Shown piece by piece: positions 16,585 to 26,120 of a stretch of DNA of 64,000 nt. Position 1 is the stretch's first letter. Each line of letters begins with the position of its first letter. The notes under the pieces were generated by a model that had not been told where the DNA came from, ran no database searches, and saw only the letters and a program-made list of their open reading frames with translations. Source of the stretch: Kitasatospora humi (lineage in GTDB: Bacteria > Actinomycetota > Actinomycetes > Streptomycetales > Streptomycetaceae). The stretch is from positions 62,001 through 126,000 of the forward strand of contig NZ_JAJJPA010000014.1 of the NCBI RefSeq assembly GCF_020907985.1, in the 5' to 3' direction. The translations under genes were made by a program, and so were the position numbers.

Positions 16585-17616
16585 ATGTCGCGCGGGATCG
16601 AGGCGTTCATCGCCGGTCTGCCCAAGGCGGAGCTGCACGTGCACCACGTGGGCTCCGCCTCGCCGCGGGTGGTGGCGGGGCTGGCGGCCCGGTACGAGGG
16701 CCGGACCAAGGTGCCGGTCGACCCCGAAAAGCTGGCCGAGTACTTCACGTTCACCGACTTCGCGCACTTCGTCCAGGTGTACCTGTCGGTGGTCGACCTG
16801 ATCCGGGACGCCGAGGACGTCCGGTCGCTGACCTACGGCGTGGCCGAGGACATGGCCCGGCAGCAGATCCGCTACGCCGAGCTGACCGTCACCCCGTACA
16901 GCTCGGTGAACCGCGGCATCCCGGACAAGGCGTTCATGGAGGCGATCGAGGACGCCCGGGTGTGCGCCGAGCGGGACTTCGGGATCGTGCTGCGCTGGTG
17001 CTTCGACATCCCGGGCGAGGCCGGCCTGGAGTCGGCCGAGGAGACCGCCCGGCTGGCCCTGGAGGTGGGCGCCGACGGCCTGGTCAGCTTCGGCCTCGGC
17101 GGCCCCGAGATCGGGGTGCCGCGCCCGCAGTTCAAGCCGTACTTCGACCGGGCCCGGGCGGCCGGCCTGCACAGCGTGCCGCACGCCGGTGAGTCGACCG
17201 GCCCCGAGACGGTCTGGGACGCGATCCGGGTACTGGGCGCCGAGCGGATCGGCCACGGCACCCAGAGCTTCAAGGACCCGGTGCTGATGGACTACCTGGG
17301 CGAGCACCGGATCCCGCTGGAGGTCTGCCCGACCTCCAACCTGGCCACCCGGGTGGTGGAGCGGATCGACGAGCACCCGATCAAGCGGTTCGTCGACGCC
17401 GGTCTGCTGGTCACCGTGAACAGCGACGACCCGCCGATGTTCGGCACCGACCTGAACACCGAGTACGAGGTCGCCGCCCGCCTGCTCGACCTGGACGAGG
17501 CGGGCGTGGCCGGCCTGGCCAGGAACGCGGTCGAGGCCTCGTTCCTGGACCCGGCCGGCAAGGCCCGCATCAGCGCCGAGATCGACGCCCACCTGGCCGC
17601 CTGGCAGCGGGGCTGA
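16585..17616 (+). CDS. Adenosine deaminase family enzyme with altered metal-loop motif
   Basis: A 343-residue amidohydrolase-fold deaminase with GGAGGAG before the start. Metal and catalytic motifs are present: His18-x-His20 in AELHVHHVGS, SVPHAGEST, GHGT, and VNSDDPPMFGTDLNTEY. In classical adenosine deaminase the first motif reads HxHLDG; here the Asp that contacts the ribose 5'-hydroxyl is Val22 and the preceding residue is His21. This suggests a nucleoside modified at the 5' side. Aminodeoxyfutalosine deaminase of the futalosine menaquinone pathway, which belongs to this superfamily in some bacteria, is a reasonable candidate. Ordinary adenosine deaminase is not excluded. Confidence 0.85.
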   Translation: MSRGIEAFIAGLPKAELHVHHVGSASPRVVAGLAARYEGRTKVPVDPEKLAEYFTFTDFAHFVQVYLSVVDLIRDAEDVRSLTYGVAEDMARQQIRYAELTVTPYSSVNRGIPDKAFMEAIEDARVCAERDFGIVLRWCFDIPGEAGLESAEETARLALEVGADGLVSFGLGGPEIGVPRPQFKPYFDRARAAGLHSVPHAGESTGPETVWDAIRVLGAERIGHGTQSFKDPVLMDYLGEHRIPLEVCPTSNLATRVVERIDEHPIKRFVDAGLLVTVNSDDPPMFGTDLNTEYEVAARLLDLDEAGVAGLARNAVEASFLDPAGKARISAEIDAHLAAWQRG

Positions 17617-17712
17617 GCTGCCGTGTCCTCCGTGCCCGGGGCGGAGCGCGCGTTCCGGGCACGGCCGGGTCCACCCGGTTGCGGTAGGCGTAGCACGTCG
17701 TGTCCCGGCGGC

Positions 17713-17718
17713 TACACT
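17713..17718 (+). promoter_or_regulatory. Possible -10 box of the Phd/VapC operon
   Basis: TACACT fits TANNNT and ends five bases before the antitoxin ATG. There is no Shine-Dalgarno sequence, so a leaderless transcript is likely. Confidence 0.45.
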
Positions 17719-17723
17719 GGCGT

Positions 17724-18005
17724 ATGAAGACGATCACCCAGCGCGAGTTCCGCAACCACTCCGCGGCCGTGATGGACGCCGTGGAGGCCGGCGAGACGTA
17801 CCACATCACTCGCAACGGCATAGAGGTCGCCGAGTTGCGCCCGCTGGGCAGGCGTCGCCGCCTGAGCGCCGAGGAGCTGGTCGCCAAGGCGAAGCGGCTG
17901 CCGCGGGTCGACCACGCCGGGATGCGCAGGGAGGCCGACGAGTTCTTCGGCACGGCGGACCGTTTCGGTGACGGTGACGATCCGTGGGAGCGCCGGCGTG
18001 GCTGA
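17724..18005 (+). CDS. Antitoxin, Phd/YefM family
   Basis: 93 residues. The N-terminal [32 protein letters not shown] is a typical Phd/YefM DNA-binding fold; [14 protein letters not shown] ends it. The C-terminal acidic part ([19 protein letters not shown]) would wrap the toxin. The toxin start lies inside its last codons, so the pair is coupled. Antitoxins of this family repress their own promoter. Confidence 0.9.
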   Translation: MKTITQREFRNHSAAVMDAVEAGETYHITRNGIEVAELRPLGRRRRLSAEELVAKAKRLPRVDHAGMRREADEFFGTADRFGDGDDPWERRRG

Positions 18006-18402
18006 GTGTCCGATTTCGGACGTGCTGGACACCTGCGCCCACAGCGATCTCGACCTGCTCGATCCGGCGAGCCTGCCGGTCGTGCCCGAGCTGACCGCGA
18101 TCAGTGTCGCCGAGTTGCAGCAGGGCGTGGCCATGGCCGGGGACGCGGCCTCCCGGGCCGGGCGGCGGGAGGAGCTCGGCGCCGCGCTCGCCGACTTCGA
18201 CCCGCTGCCTTTCGACGGTGAAGCGGCCACCCGGTACGGCACGATGGTCGCGCTGACCGTCGCGGCGGGCCGCGATCCGCGTCCGCGGCGGATGGACCTG
18301 ATGATCGCCGCCATCGCCTCAGCCCGCGGTCTGCCCCTGTACACCCGCAACGCGGCCGATTTCCGTGGGCTGGACTCCGTGGTCCAGATGGTCCCGATCT
18401 GA
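17998..18402 (+). CDS. Toxin, PIN-domain ribonuclease (VapC family)
   Basis: 134 residues from GTG 17998, overlapping the antitoxin stop by eight bases. PIN acidic residues are visible: Asp11 in [11 protein letters not shown], Glu39 in SVAELQQG, the Asp of [11 protein letters not shown], and the Asp of NAADFRGL. VapC toxins cut tRNA or rRNA when the antitoxin is degraded. The opening [10 protein letters not shown] is unusual compared with the common LDTSVLI but keeps the Asp. The pairing Phd + PIN is common in actinomycetes. Confidence 0.88.
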   Translation: MAECPISDVLDTCAHSDLDLLDPASLPVVPELTAISVAELQQGVAMAGDAASRAGRREELGAALADFDPLPFDGEAATRYGTMVALTVAAGRDPRPRRMDLMIAAIASARGLPLYTRNAADFRGLDSVVQMVPI

Positions 18403-18409
18403 CGCGTAA

Positions 18410-19483
18410 TCAGTCCACCGGCACCGTCCGCCCCGTTGCCGCCGAGTGCCTGGCCGCCTCCAGGATGGTGAGCGTGGCCACCGAGTCCCGGGGGTCGACC
18501 GGGGGCGGGGCGCCGGTGGCGAGGGCGTGGGCCAGGGCGGCGTAGAAGGCGGGGTAGTCGCCCAGGTCGGTGGGGATGGTGGTGTGCGCCTCGCGGGTGC
18601 CGAGGGTGCCGTAGTGGGTCGGGTCCTCGGCACCCCAGGGGATGTGGGTGTCCGGGCGGCGACCGGCCCGCAGGTCGGCCTCCTGCGGGTCCAGGCCGAA
18701 CTTCACGTAGCCCGCGGTGTCGCCGAGCACCCGCAGGCGCGGGCCGGGCAGCGGGGCGGTCGCGCTGGTCCACAGGTGGGAGCGGACCCCGCAGTCGTGG
18801 CTGAGCGCCAGGAAGGCGTCGTCGTCCACCACCGCGCCGTCCCGGCGGACGTCGATCTCGGCGTAGACCGAGGAGACCGGGCCGAACAGGGTGAGCGCCT
18901 GGTCCACCAGGTGGCTGCCCAGGTCGTAGAGGGCGCCACCGGCCTCGGCCGGGTCGGCCAGCTCCCGCCAGCCCGCCTTGGGCTTGGGGCGGAACCGTTC
19001 GAACCGGGACTCGAAGCGGTGCACCCGGCCCAGTGCGCCGTCCTCGATCAGCCGCCGCGCAGTGCGGAAGTCGTTGTCCCAGCGGCGGTTCTGGAACACC
19101 GTCAGCAGCACGCCCCGGGCGGTGGCGAGGTGGCACAGCGACCGGGCCTCGGCGGCGGTGGCGGTCAGCGGCTTGTCCACCACGGTGGCGAGCCCCGCGG
19201 TGAGTGCCGCCCGGGCCAGCGGCAGATGGGTGCGGTTGGGGGTGGCGATCACCACCAGGTCGTACTCGTCCGATCGGTCGAACACCTGGTCGGGCGTGTC
19301 CAGTGGCCGTGCGTCCGGGTGCGCGGCGGCCAACCGGGCGCGGCGCTCGGAGTTGGCGGTGACCACGGCGGTCAGCCGCAGGTGCGGGGTGGCGGCGATC
19401 AGCGGGGCGTGGAAGGCGGCGCCGGCCAGGCCGTAGCCGAGCAGCGCGACGCGGTACGGGGCGGCGGTCCTCGCGGTACTCAT
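18410..19483 (-). CDS. Gfo/Idh/MocA family NAD(P)-dependent oxidoreductase
   Basis: 357 residues. The Rossmann motif LGYGLAG starts at about residue 15, followed by [16 protein letters not shown] and the cofactor/catalytic DKPLT (the EKP motif variant). The C-terminal half holds [16 protein letters not shown], typical of sugar or inositol dehydrogenases. The substrate cannot be told from the sequence. It converges on the VapC-type gene eight bases away and is divergent from the HAD gene. Confidence 0.9.
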   Translation of the reverse strand: MSTARTAAPYRVALLGYGLAGAAFHAPLIAATPHLRLTAVVTANSERRARLAAAHPDARPLDTPDQVFDRSDEYDLVVIATPNRTHLPLARAALTAGLATVVDKPLTATAAEARSLCHLATARGVLLTVFQNRRWDNDFRTARRLIEDGALGRVHRFESRFERFRPKPKAGWRELADPAEAGGALYDLGSHLVDQALTLFGPVSSVYAEIDVRRDGAVVDDDAFLALSHDCGVRSHLWTSATAPLPGPRLRVLGDTAGYVKFGLDPQEADLRAGRRPDTHIPWGAEDPTHYGTLGTREAHTTIPTDLGDYPAFYAALAHALATGAPPPVDPRDSVATLTILEAARHSAATGRTVPVD

Positions 19484-19663
19484 GCTGCCGAGTCCACCAC
19501 ACCGAGGGGCCGCAGGGCGGTACATCGCTGTCGGCGGGCGGCCGGGGCCGATTACGCTGGTGACCGTCAGGGCAGCCTGTGGCGCCCGGCCGGCCGACGG
19601 TGTCCGGCCCGGAGCGATGCACGAGATCGTTCAGAACCGTCGCAAGACCGAGGAGACACCTAC

Positions 19664-20443
19664 GTGGCAGAGCGCAAGCCCATCGAATCGTGGCTGACCG
19701 ACATGGACGGGGTGCTGATCCACGAGGGCACCCCGATCCCGGGGGCCGACGAGTTCATCCGGCGGCTGCGGGAGTCCGGCAAGCCGTTCCTGGTGCTGAC
19801 CAACAACTCCATCTACACGCCGCGCGATCTGGCCGCCCGGCTCGCCGGGATGGGCCTGCACGTGCCGGAGGAGTCCATCTGGACCTCGGCGCTGGCCACC
19901 GCGAAGTTCCTGAGCGGGCAGCGACCGGGCGGCACCGCCTACGTGATCGGCGAAGCGGGCCTGACCACCGCGCTGTACCAGGCCGGTTACGTGCTGACCG
20001 ACAACAACCCGGACTACGTGGTGCTGGGCGAGACCCGGACCTACTCCTTCGAGGCGCTGACCAAGGCGATCCGGCTGATCAACGGCGGCGCCCGGTTCAT
20101 CTGCACCAACCCGGACGAGACCGGCCCGTCCACCGAGGGCGTGCTGCCGGCGACCGGTTCGGTGGCGGCGCTGATCACCAAGGCGACCGGGGTGGAGCCG
20201 TACTTCGTCGGCAAGCCCAATCCGCTGATGATGCGTGAGGCGCTGAACACCGCCGGGGCGCACTCGGAGACCACGGTGATGATCGGCGACCGGATGGACA
20301 CCGACATCGTGGCCGGCATGGAGGCCGGCATGGAGACGGTCCTGGTGCTGACCGGGCTGACCGCCGCCGCGGACGTGGAGCGGTTCCCGTACCGGCCGAA
20401 CCGGGTGGTGGACTCGATCGCCGACCTCATCGAGCTGGTCTGA
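19664..20443 (+). CDS. HAD-superfamily IIA hydrolase (NagD-like phosphatase)
   Basis: 259 residues from GTG 19664, preceded by GAGGAGA. Motif I is LTDMDGVL (nucleophile Asp13, acid Asp15), motif II VLTNNS, the late motif GKPNPLMM carries the Lys, and [26 protein letters not shown] is motif IV. This is the NagD/AraL subfamily, cytosolic phosphatases for nucleotides and sugar phosphates. The substrate is unknown. Confidence 0.93.
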   Translation: MAERKPIESWLTDMDGVLIHEGTPIPGADEFIRRLRESGKPFLVLTNNSIYTPRDLAARLAGMGLHVPEESIWTSALATAKFLSGQRPGGTAYVIGEAGLTTALYQAGYVLTDNNPDYVVLGETRTYSFEALTKAIRLINGGARFICTNPDETGPSTEGVLPATGSVAALITKATGVEPYFVGKPNPLMMREALNTAGAHSETTVMIGDRMDTDIVAGMEAGMETVLVLTGLTAAADVERFPYRPNRVVDSIADLIELV

Positions 20444-20622
20444 ACGGTTCCCGCCCGGCGGGCCGGGCCGCGGTGCCCCCGCCGCCGCCCGGTCCGGCCG
20501 CGCCTGGGATGCTGCTGCTCGACCGGCGGCGAGCAGCTCGGGCGACGCGGTGCCGGTGGCCCGGCGGCGCCCGTTGCGGTGCGGCGCCGGGCCGAGGCGT
20601 ACCACCACCGGGGGGAGCAGCA

Positions 20623-21777
20623 GTGGCAACCGAGACGGAGGAGAAGCGGGTCACCTGGGCGGAGCTCTTCTTCGACCTGGTCTTCGTCTTCGCGATCACC
20701 CAGATCTCCAATCTGCTCTACCTGCACCACGGCGCGGGCGGGGTGCCGCGGGCGCTGGTGGTGTTCGTCCCGGTCTACTGGTGCTGGGTGGGCACCACCG
20801 TGCAGGCCAACGTGCGGGACGTGGACAGCGCCCGGGACCGGGTGGGGATCTTCGCGGTCGGGCTGAGCGGCCTGCTGATGGCGCTGGCGCTGCCCGAGGC
20901 GTACGGCGCGCGGGGCGTGCTGTTCGGCGCGGCGTACTGGGCGGCCCGGCTGGTGCTGCTCTGGTTGATCGGCGGGATCAGGGGGGTGTGGCGCGGCCCC
21001 TTCGGGGTCGGGGCGGTGATCAGCGGGCCGCTGATGCTCACCGGGGGGCTGCTGCACGGCGACGCCCGCCCGGCGCTGTGGGCGGTGGCCGCCGCGGTCG
21101 ACCTGGCGGGGCCGACCGTGCTGCGGTCGGTGCTGGCCAGGGTCGAGTACCACCCGGGCCACCTGCCGGAGCGGTTCGGCCTGCTGGTGCTGGTGGCGCT
21201 CGGCGAGTCGATCGTCGGCACCGGGGCCCCGGCCGCCGCGGTGCGCTCCCTGGGCAACGGCGAACTCTTCGCGGTGATCGCGGCGTTCACCATCTCCTGC
21301 GCGCTGTGGTGGGTGTACTTCGCGCACGCCAACGAGGCGATGCGGCATGCGCTGACCGTGACCGACGCCCGGGCCGGCATGCTGCGCCGGGTCTTCTCCT
21401 ACGCCCATCTGGTGCTGGTCGCCTCGGTGATCGCGATCGCGGTCGGCTTCCACGTCACGGTGGCCGAGCCGGGGCGCCGGCTGGACCTGGGCACCCTGGG
21501 GCTGCTCTACGGCGGCTGCGCGCTCTACCTGCTGACCTTCGGTTACACCCGCTGGACGATGTTCCGGCTGCCGGCGCACACCCGGCTGGTCGCGGGCGCG
21601 GTGCTGCTGGCGCTGGTCCCGGCGCTGCTGCTGGTGCCGGCGCTGGCCGCGCTGGTGGTGCTGGCGGTGCTGCTGGTCGGGCTCAACGCGGTGGAGGAGG
21701 CCCGGATCCGGCGGGCCGGGGCGGCCGCCGCCGAGCCGGTGCCGCCGGTGCCCGTCGAGCCGGCCGCCGCCGAATAG
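20623..21777 (+). CDS. Low temperature requirement A (LtrA) family membrane protein
   Basis: 384 residues; GTG 20623 is preceded by GGGGGAG, and the frame further upstream is non-coding. It begins with EEKRVTWAELFFDLVFVFAITQ, the LtrA signature, and continues with about ten hydrophobic segments (for example ALGESIVGTGAP and CALWWVYFAHANEAM). The family is widespread in actinomycetes. Its function is unknown; the name comes from a Listeria cold-growth gene. The C terminus is Ala/Pro/Glu-rich. Confidence 0.9.
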   Translation: MATETEEKRVTWAELFFDLVFVFAITQISNLLYLHHGAGGVPRALVVFVPVYWCWVGTTVQANVRDVDSARDRVGIFAVGLSGLLMALALPEAYGARGVLFGAAYWAARLVLLWLIGGIRGVWRGPFGVGAVISGPLMLTGGLLHGDARPALWAVAAAVDLAGPTVLRSVLARVEYHPGHLPERFGLLVLVALGESIVGTGAPAAAVRSLGNGELFAVIAAFTISCALWWVYFAHANEAMRHALTVTDARAGMLRRVFSYAHLVLVASVIAIAVGFHVTVAEPGRRLDLGTLGLLYGGCALYLLTFGYTRWTMFRLPAHTRLVAGAVLLALVPALLLVPALAALVVLAVLLVGLNAVEEARIRRAGAAAAEPVPPVPVEPAAAE

Positions 21778-21842
21778 GCGCTGTCGGTGCGGCTGTGTAG
21801 CGTGCGGGGTGCACGAGCAGGAGTCCGAGGAAGGGTGGCGCG

Positions 21843-22562
21843 GTGACCGAGGTCGCTGAGGTGGCAGCAGGTGTGCTGGAGAACGAGTTCGAGCTGCCCG
21901 AGTCCTGGCGGGAGGTGCTGGCCGGCGAGACCGAGCAGCCCTACTTCGCCCGGCTGGCCGAGTTCGTGGCGGCCGAGCGCGCCGAGCACCAGGTCTTCCC
22001 GCCGCGCGGGCAGGTCTTCTCGGCGCTGGCCGCGACCGCCTACCAGGACGTCAAGGTGCTGGTGCTCGGCCAGGACCCGTACCACGACGACGGCCAGGCG
22101 CACGGCATGAGCTTCTCGGTGCTGCCGGGCACCAGGACCCCGCCGTCGCTGCGGAACATCTTCAAGGAGCTCCACGCCGACCTGGGCGTGCCGGTGCCGG
22201 ACAACGGCTACCTGATGCCGTGGGCCGAGCAGGGGGTGCTGCTGCTCAACGCGGTGCTCACGGTGCGCGCGCACCAGGCCAACTCGCACAAGGGCAAGGG
22301 CTGGGAGAAGTTCACCGACGCGGTGATCAAGGCGGTCAGCGCCCGCGAGGAGCCGTGCGTCTTCGTGCTCTGGGGCAACTACGCCAAGAAGAAGCTGCCG
22401 CTGATCGACACCAGCCGGCACGCGGTGGTGCAGGGCGCCCACCCGTCGCCGCTGTCGGCCAAGCTCTTCCTGGGCAGCAAGCCGTTCTCGCAGATCAACG
22501 CGGCGCTGGAGGGGTTCGGCGCCACCGCGATCGACTGGCGGCTCCCGGACTTGGCGGGCTGA
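21843..22562 (+). CDS. ung: Uracil-DNA glycosylase
   Basis: 239 residues, family 1 enzyme removing uracil from DNA. The water-activating motif VLVLGQDPYHDDGQAHGMSFSV and the minor-groove loop HPSPLSA are both intact, as is LLLNAVLTV. The GTG start has AGGAAGG upstream. It is a single gene; the neighbouring genes look unrelated. Confidence 0.96.
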   Translation: MTEVAEVAAGVLENEFELPESWREVLAGETEQPYFARLAEFVAAERAEHQVFPPRGQVFSALAATAYQDVKVLVLGQDPYHDDGQAHGMSFSVLPGTRTPPSLRNIFKELHADLGVPVPDNGYLMPWAEQGVLLLNAVLTVRAHQANSHKGKGWEKFTDAVIKAVSAREEPCVFVLWGNYAKKKLPLIDTSRHAVVQGAHPSPLSAKLFLGSKPFSQINAALEGFGATAIDWRLPDLAG

Positions 22563-22697
22563 CCGCGGGTCGGCTGTCCGTGTGGTGTCGCGCCACAGTC
22601 GGTCCACCCGCCTTGGGGTGGTGAGCGCCATGGGCGGCGTGGCCGTGCTGTCCTAGGGTGCTCAGGTCCCGGCGTCGCGAGAAGGGTGCTGATCACC

Positions 22698-23588
22698 ATG
22701 CCCGTCGAGTCCCCCCTGGCCGAGGAGCTGGCCGTACCGGTGCCCGGCGGCTCGCTGGCGGTGCTGCGCTGGCCCGCCGCCGTGCCGGACGCGCCGACCG
22801 TGCTGGCGGTGCACGGCATCACGGGCAACGCGCAGTCCTGGGCCGTGGTGGCCCGGCAACTGGCGGGCCGGGCCACCCTGTTGGCGCCGGACCTGCGCGG
22901 CCGGGCCGGCAGCTCGGCGCTGCCCGGGCCGTACGGCCTGGCTCGGCATGCCGCCGACCTGGTCCTGGCCGTCCGGCAGCTCGGCGTGGGCCCGGTCCAG
23001 TTGACCGGCCACTCGATGGGCGCCTGGGTCAGCGCGCTGGCGGCGGTGGCCGAACCGGAGCTGTTCACCCGGGTGTTGCTGGTGGACGGCGCGGTGAGCT
23101 TCCCGCTGCCGCCCGGCGTGGCTGAGGAGGACGCGCTGGCCGCGGTGCTCGGCCCGGCGCTGGACCGGCTGACGATGACCTTCACGGATCTGGCCGACTA
23201 CCGGGCGCACTGGGCGCGGCACCCGGTCTGGCCGAGCCTGGACGCGGTCGGCCGGGAGCTCTTCCTGGCACGTGACCTGACCGGCGTGGAACCGCGGTTG
23301 CGCACCGCCTGCGTGCCGGAGGCGGTCGAGACGGACGGCGCGCAGGTGCTGCTGGACCCGGAGGCGGCCGCGGCGGTCCGGCGGTTGGGTGGTCGGGCCG
23401 AGTTGCTCTGGGCCGAGCGGGGGCTGCAGGATCAGCCGCAGGGCCTCTACGACGCCGAGCGACTGGCCGGTGCGGGGCTGGAGTTGACGACCAGCAGGGT
23501 CGCGGACAGCAACCACTACTCGATCGTGATGGGCGCGGCGGGCGCGGCCGTGGTGGCCGAGCGGATGCTGGCCGCGGCCGGCGGCTGA
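22698..23588 (+). CDS. Alpha/beta hydrolase
   Basis: 296 residues. The oxyanion-hole run VLAVHGITGNAQSW, nucleophile elbow LTGHSMGAWVSALA (Ser in GHSMG) and late His in ADSNHYSIVMG form the catalytic set; an Asp in LLVDGAV is the likely third member. The substrate is unknown. The ATG at 22698 is preferred; a GTG at 22686 overlaps the ribosome site (GAGAAGG). Confidence 0.9.
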   Translation: MPVESPLAEELAVPVPGGSLAVLRWPAAVPDAPTVLAVHGITGNAQSWAVVARQLAGRATLLAPDLRGRAGSSALPGPYGLARHAADLVLAVRQLGVGPVQLTGHSMGAWVSALAAVAEPELFTRVLLVDGAVSFPLPPGVAEEDALAAVLGPALDRLTMTFTDLADYRAHWARHPVWPSLDAVGRELFLARDLTGVEPRLRTACVPEAVETDGAQVLLDPEAAAAVRRLGGRAELLWAERGLQDQPQGLYDAERLAGAGLELTTSRVADSNHYSIVMGAAGAAVVAERMLAAAGG

Positions 23589-23610
23589 GCACGGCCGAGC
23601 AGCTGGGCAT

Positions 23611-23646
23611 GGCCCAACGGCCGGGCGCGGCCCAACGGCCGGGCGC
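23611..23646. repeat. Tandem repeat, two 18-bp units
   Basis: GGCCCAACGGCCGGGCGC occurs twice back to back, just before the terminator at 23651. Confidence 0.9.
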
Positions 23647-23650
23647 GGCT

Positions 23651-23679
23651 GAGGGGCCGGCGGACATCGCCGGCCCCTC
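23651..23679. terminator. Bidirectional hairpin between the hydrolase and deacetylase genes
   Basis: Perfect 12-bp stem GAGGGGCCGGCG / CGCCGGCCCCTC with a 5-base loop, between convergent genes. Confidence 0.8.
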
Positions 23680-23702
23680 GGCCGCGCCGTGGACGGAACG
23701 TT

Positions 23703-24974
23703 TCAGCTCGCCGTGCCGAGGAAGGTCTCCCAGCCCTCCTTGGGCGCCTGGCCGATGCCCAGGGTGCGCAACTTGCGCAGCGTGGACTCGTCCTGCACCT
23801 CCAGCCACTCGACCAGCTGGCGGAACGAGACCAGCCGCACCTCCGGCTTGTCGGCGATGTCCTTCAGCACGGCCTCGACGGCGTCCATGTAGATGCCGCC
23901 GTTCCACTGCTCGAAGTGGTTGCCGATGAACAGCGGCGCCCGGTTGCCGTTGTAGGCGCGGTTGAAGCCGGCCAGGTAGCTCTGGTGGGCGGCGTCCCGC
24001 CAGGCGCCGAACTGGCCGGGGTCGCCCTTCGGGTTGCCGTTGGACTGGTTGGCCATGATGTTGTAGTCCATCGAGAGCACCTCCCAGGTCTTCCCCGGGT
24101 ACGGTATGGACTGCAGCGGGAAGTTCCAGATCTGGCCGTTCTGCACCTTCTGCGGCCACACCTGCTTCTCACCCGGTGAGCTGGCGTCGTACTTCCAGCC
24201 GAGCTTGGCGGCGGTGGGCAGCAGCCCCTTCTGGCCGTCCAGGCACGGGGTGCGGGCGCCGATCAGCTCCTTGGTGTAGTCGAACGGGAACGGCGGCACG
24301 TCGGTGAAGCCGGTGTTGGTCTTCCACTTGGTGACGAAGTCGACGGCCTGCTGGATCTCGCTCTCCCAGTCCTCCGGCGACCACTTGTTGACGCCGTTGT
24401 GGTCGGGGCGGGTGGCACAGAAGTGGCCGTTGAAGTGGGTGCCGATCTCATGGCCGTCCAGCCAGGCCTGGCTGATCATCTTGATGGTGTTCTTGACGGC
24501 GTTGTCCGATATGTACGGGATGTCGGAGGCGCCCACCGAGTGGTGCGGCGGGTGGTAGAGGTTCTTCTTGCTAGCCGGCAGGCAGTAGAGGCCGGAGAGG
24601 AAGAAGGTGAAGGTGGCCTTGTGGTCCTTGGCGAGCTTGAGGAACCGCTCGAACTGGCCGTCCTCGGTGGCGCCGGCGCCGTCCCAGGAGAAGACCACGA
24701 ACTGCGGCGGGCGCTGACCGGGAGCCAGCTTCTCGGGCGTGGGCTGGTTGGGCTGGGGGCCGGTGTCCGAGGTGGAGCCGTCGCCGATCAGGGTGGCCTT
24801 GCCGGAGGGCGTGGGGTCGGGCGCCGGGCTGCCCGCGGCCGTCGCGGTGGAGCCCCCCGCGGGCTGCACGCTGTCCTGCGTCGTTCCGGTGCTGCTGCCG
24901 CACGCGGACAGTGCGCCAAGGGCCGCGGTGGCCGCGCTGGCGCTCAGCACGGACCTGCGCGAGATGCTGCTCAT
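23703..24974 (-). CDS. Secreted polysaccharide-deacetylase-like lipoprotein
   Basis: 423 residues. The signal peptide has a Tat-like SRRSVL and lipobox LSAC with Cys25, then a Ser/Thr/Pro-rich linker to about residue 85. The globular part fits the NodB/carbohydrate esterase 4 fold: VVFSWDGAGA carries the first Asp, and GHEIGTHFNGHFC holds the two metal His. It is longer than simple NodB domains and has insertions. It probably acts on cell-wall or secreted glycan at the outer membrane face. Whether it is active is not shown by the sequence alone. Confidence 0.82.
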   Translation of the reverse strand: MSSISRRSVLSASAATAALGALSACGSSTGTTQDSVQPAGGSTATAAGSPAPDPTPSGKATLIGDGSTSDTGPQPNQPTPEKLAPGQRPPQFVVFSWDGAGATEDGQFERFLKLAKDHKATFTFFLSGLYCLPASKKNLYHPPHHSVGASDIPYISDNAVKNTIKMISQAWLDGHEIGTHFNGHFCATRPDHNGVNKWSPEDWESEIQQAVDFVTKWKTNTGFTDVPPFPFDYTKELIGARTPCLDGQKGLLPTAAKLGWKYDASSPGEKQVWPQKVQNGQIWNFPLQSIPYPGKTWEVLSMDYNIMANQSNGNPKGDPGQFGAWRDAAHQSYLAGFNRAYNGNRAPLFIGNHFEQWNGGIYMDAVEAVLKDIADKPEVRLVSFRQLVEWLEVQDESTLRKLRTLGIGQAPKEGWETFLGTAS

Positions 24975-25196
24975 GGTCTCCCCAGCCAGGTAGTTCGCCC
25001 GTCGGATCCCGCGAACGGCAGGGAGCAGCCGGGCAATTTACGGCATATGATCATCATTTTTCAATCAGGATGTCATGGAGAACGCCCAGGATCCAAGGCG
25101 CGGAGAACTCCCGACACTCCTCGGCAAGACGGCGAGCAGCCGACTTCCGGATCCGGGGAGGTCGGTCCTGTTGCGATCCTGGGACAAACCTGAGAG

Positions 25197-25814
25197 TCAG
25201 GCGGCTTCGTCGAGTTGCGCCACGACCGCCAACTGCCGACTGCGGCGCACCAGCCGGGCCACCGCGGCGCTGATCGCGGTGGCGGCGGCGCAGGAGACCG
25301 CCAGGCTCAGCCAGGTGGTGTTGAACCAGTGGCTGTCCAGCCAGCCCAGAGCCACTATGTAGCAGGCCCACACCACCGCGGACACGGCGCACCAGTGCAG
25401 GAAGGTCCGGGAGCGGTTGACCGAGTGGCCGATCGCCAGGTCGAGCACGGTCCGCCCGCCCGGCACGAACCGGGCCACGATCACCACGGCGGCCGCCGCC
25501 CGACTGGTCCGGTTCTCCAGGGAGCGCTGCACCCGCCTCACATTGGCGGCCAGTTGCGGACTGCGGCTCAACCGGCGGCGCAGCAACCGGCCGCCGCGCC
25601 GGGCCACCGCCAGCAGCAGCACGTCACCGAGGAACGAGGCCGTGGCGACCGCGGCGGCCAGCAGGAACGGTGCGTCGGCGTTGTGGGAGGTCTTCAGGAC
25701 GGCCAGGATCACCAGGGTGCCGCTGGGGAGGAAGGGGAGGAAGGCGTCGCCGAGGACGGCCAGGACGGCCACCACGCAGAACCAGCTCGACGTCATCAGC
25801 GCCGGACTTCCCAT
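25197..25814 (-). CDS. DedA family membrane protein
   Basis: 205 residues with four to five hydrophobic segments. GDAFLPFLPSGTLVILA near the N terminus and ARFVPGGRTVLDLAIGHSV in the middle match the DedA pattern (re-entrant loop and the conserved Arg before PG-R). Related DedA proteins are thought to move or flip undecaprenyl-phosphate or other lipids. GGAGGGAG lies upstream of the start. The C-terminal ~20 residues are basic. Confidence 0.82.
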   Translation of the reverse strand: MGSPALMTSSWFCVVAVLAVLGDAFLPFLPSGTLVILAVLKTSHNADAPFLLAAAVATASFLGDVLLLAVARRGGRLLRRRLSRSPQLAANVRRVQRSLENRTSRAAAAVVIVARFVPGGRTVLDLAIGHSVNRSRTFLHWCAVSAVVWACYIVALGWLDSHWFNTTWLSLAVSCAAATAISAAVARLVRRSRQLAVVAQLDEAA

Positions 25815-26120
25815 GATTCACATCTCCCTCCGGACCGCCCGGAGAGCACAGGTGGCACCGCGCTCCAACGCTAGCGGCTCAGGATGAAGATCTTCTCAGC
25901 GCCCCCTGAACGCACTCTTGACTTTCGGCCGCGGAGGTGACGAAGAGCTCGGCGTCGAGGTGGCACAGCACCGGGACCGACCCCGGGCCGAGCCGCGACC
26001 GGCCTGGTCGGAGCCGGTTGCCGGCTATCCGGCCGGCCCCGCTCCGGTCAGCGCACCCAGCGCACACCGTCCGGAACGTCCGCCGCCAGAACGTCAATTG
26101 GCGCGTCGCTCGACGTCCGG
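25815..26120. other. Gene-free stretch between the DedA and MFS genes
   Basis: About 306 bases. A -10-like TAGCGT on the minus strand (25869-25874) could serve the DedA gene. The remainder is GC-rich with short CCGG-type inverted repeats and no supported gene. Confidence 0.45.
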
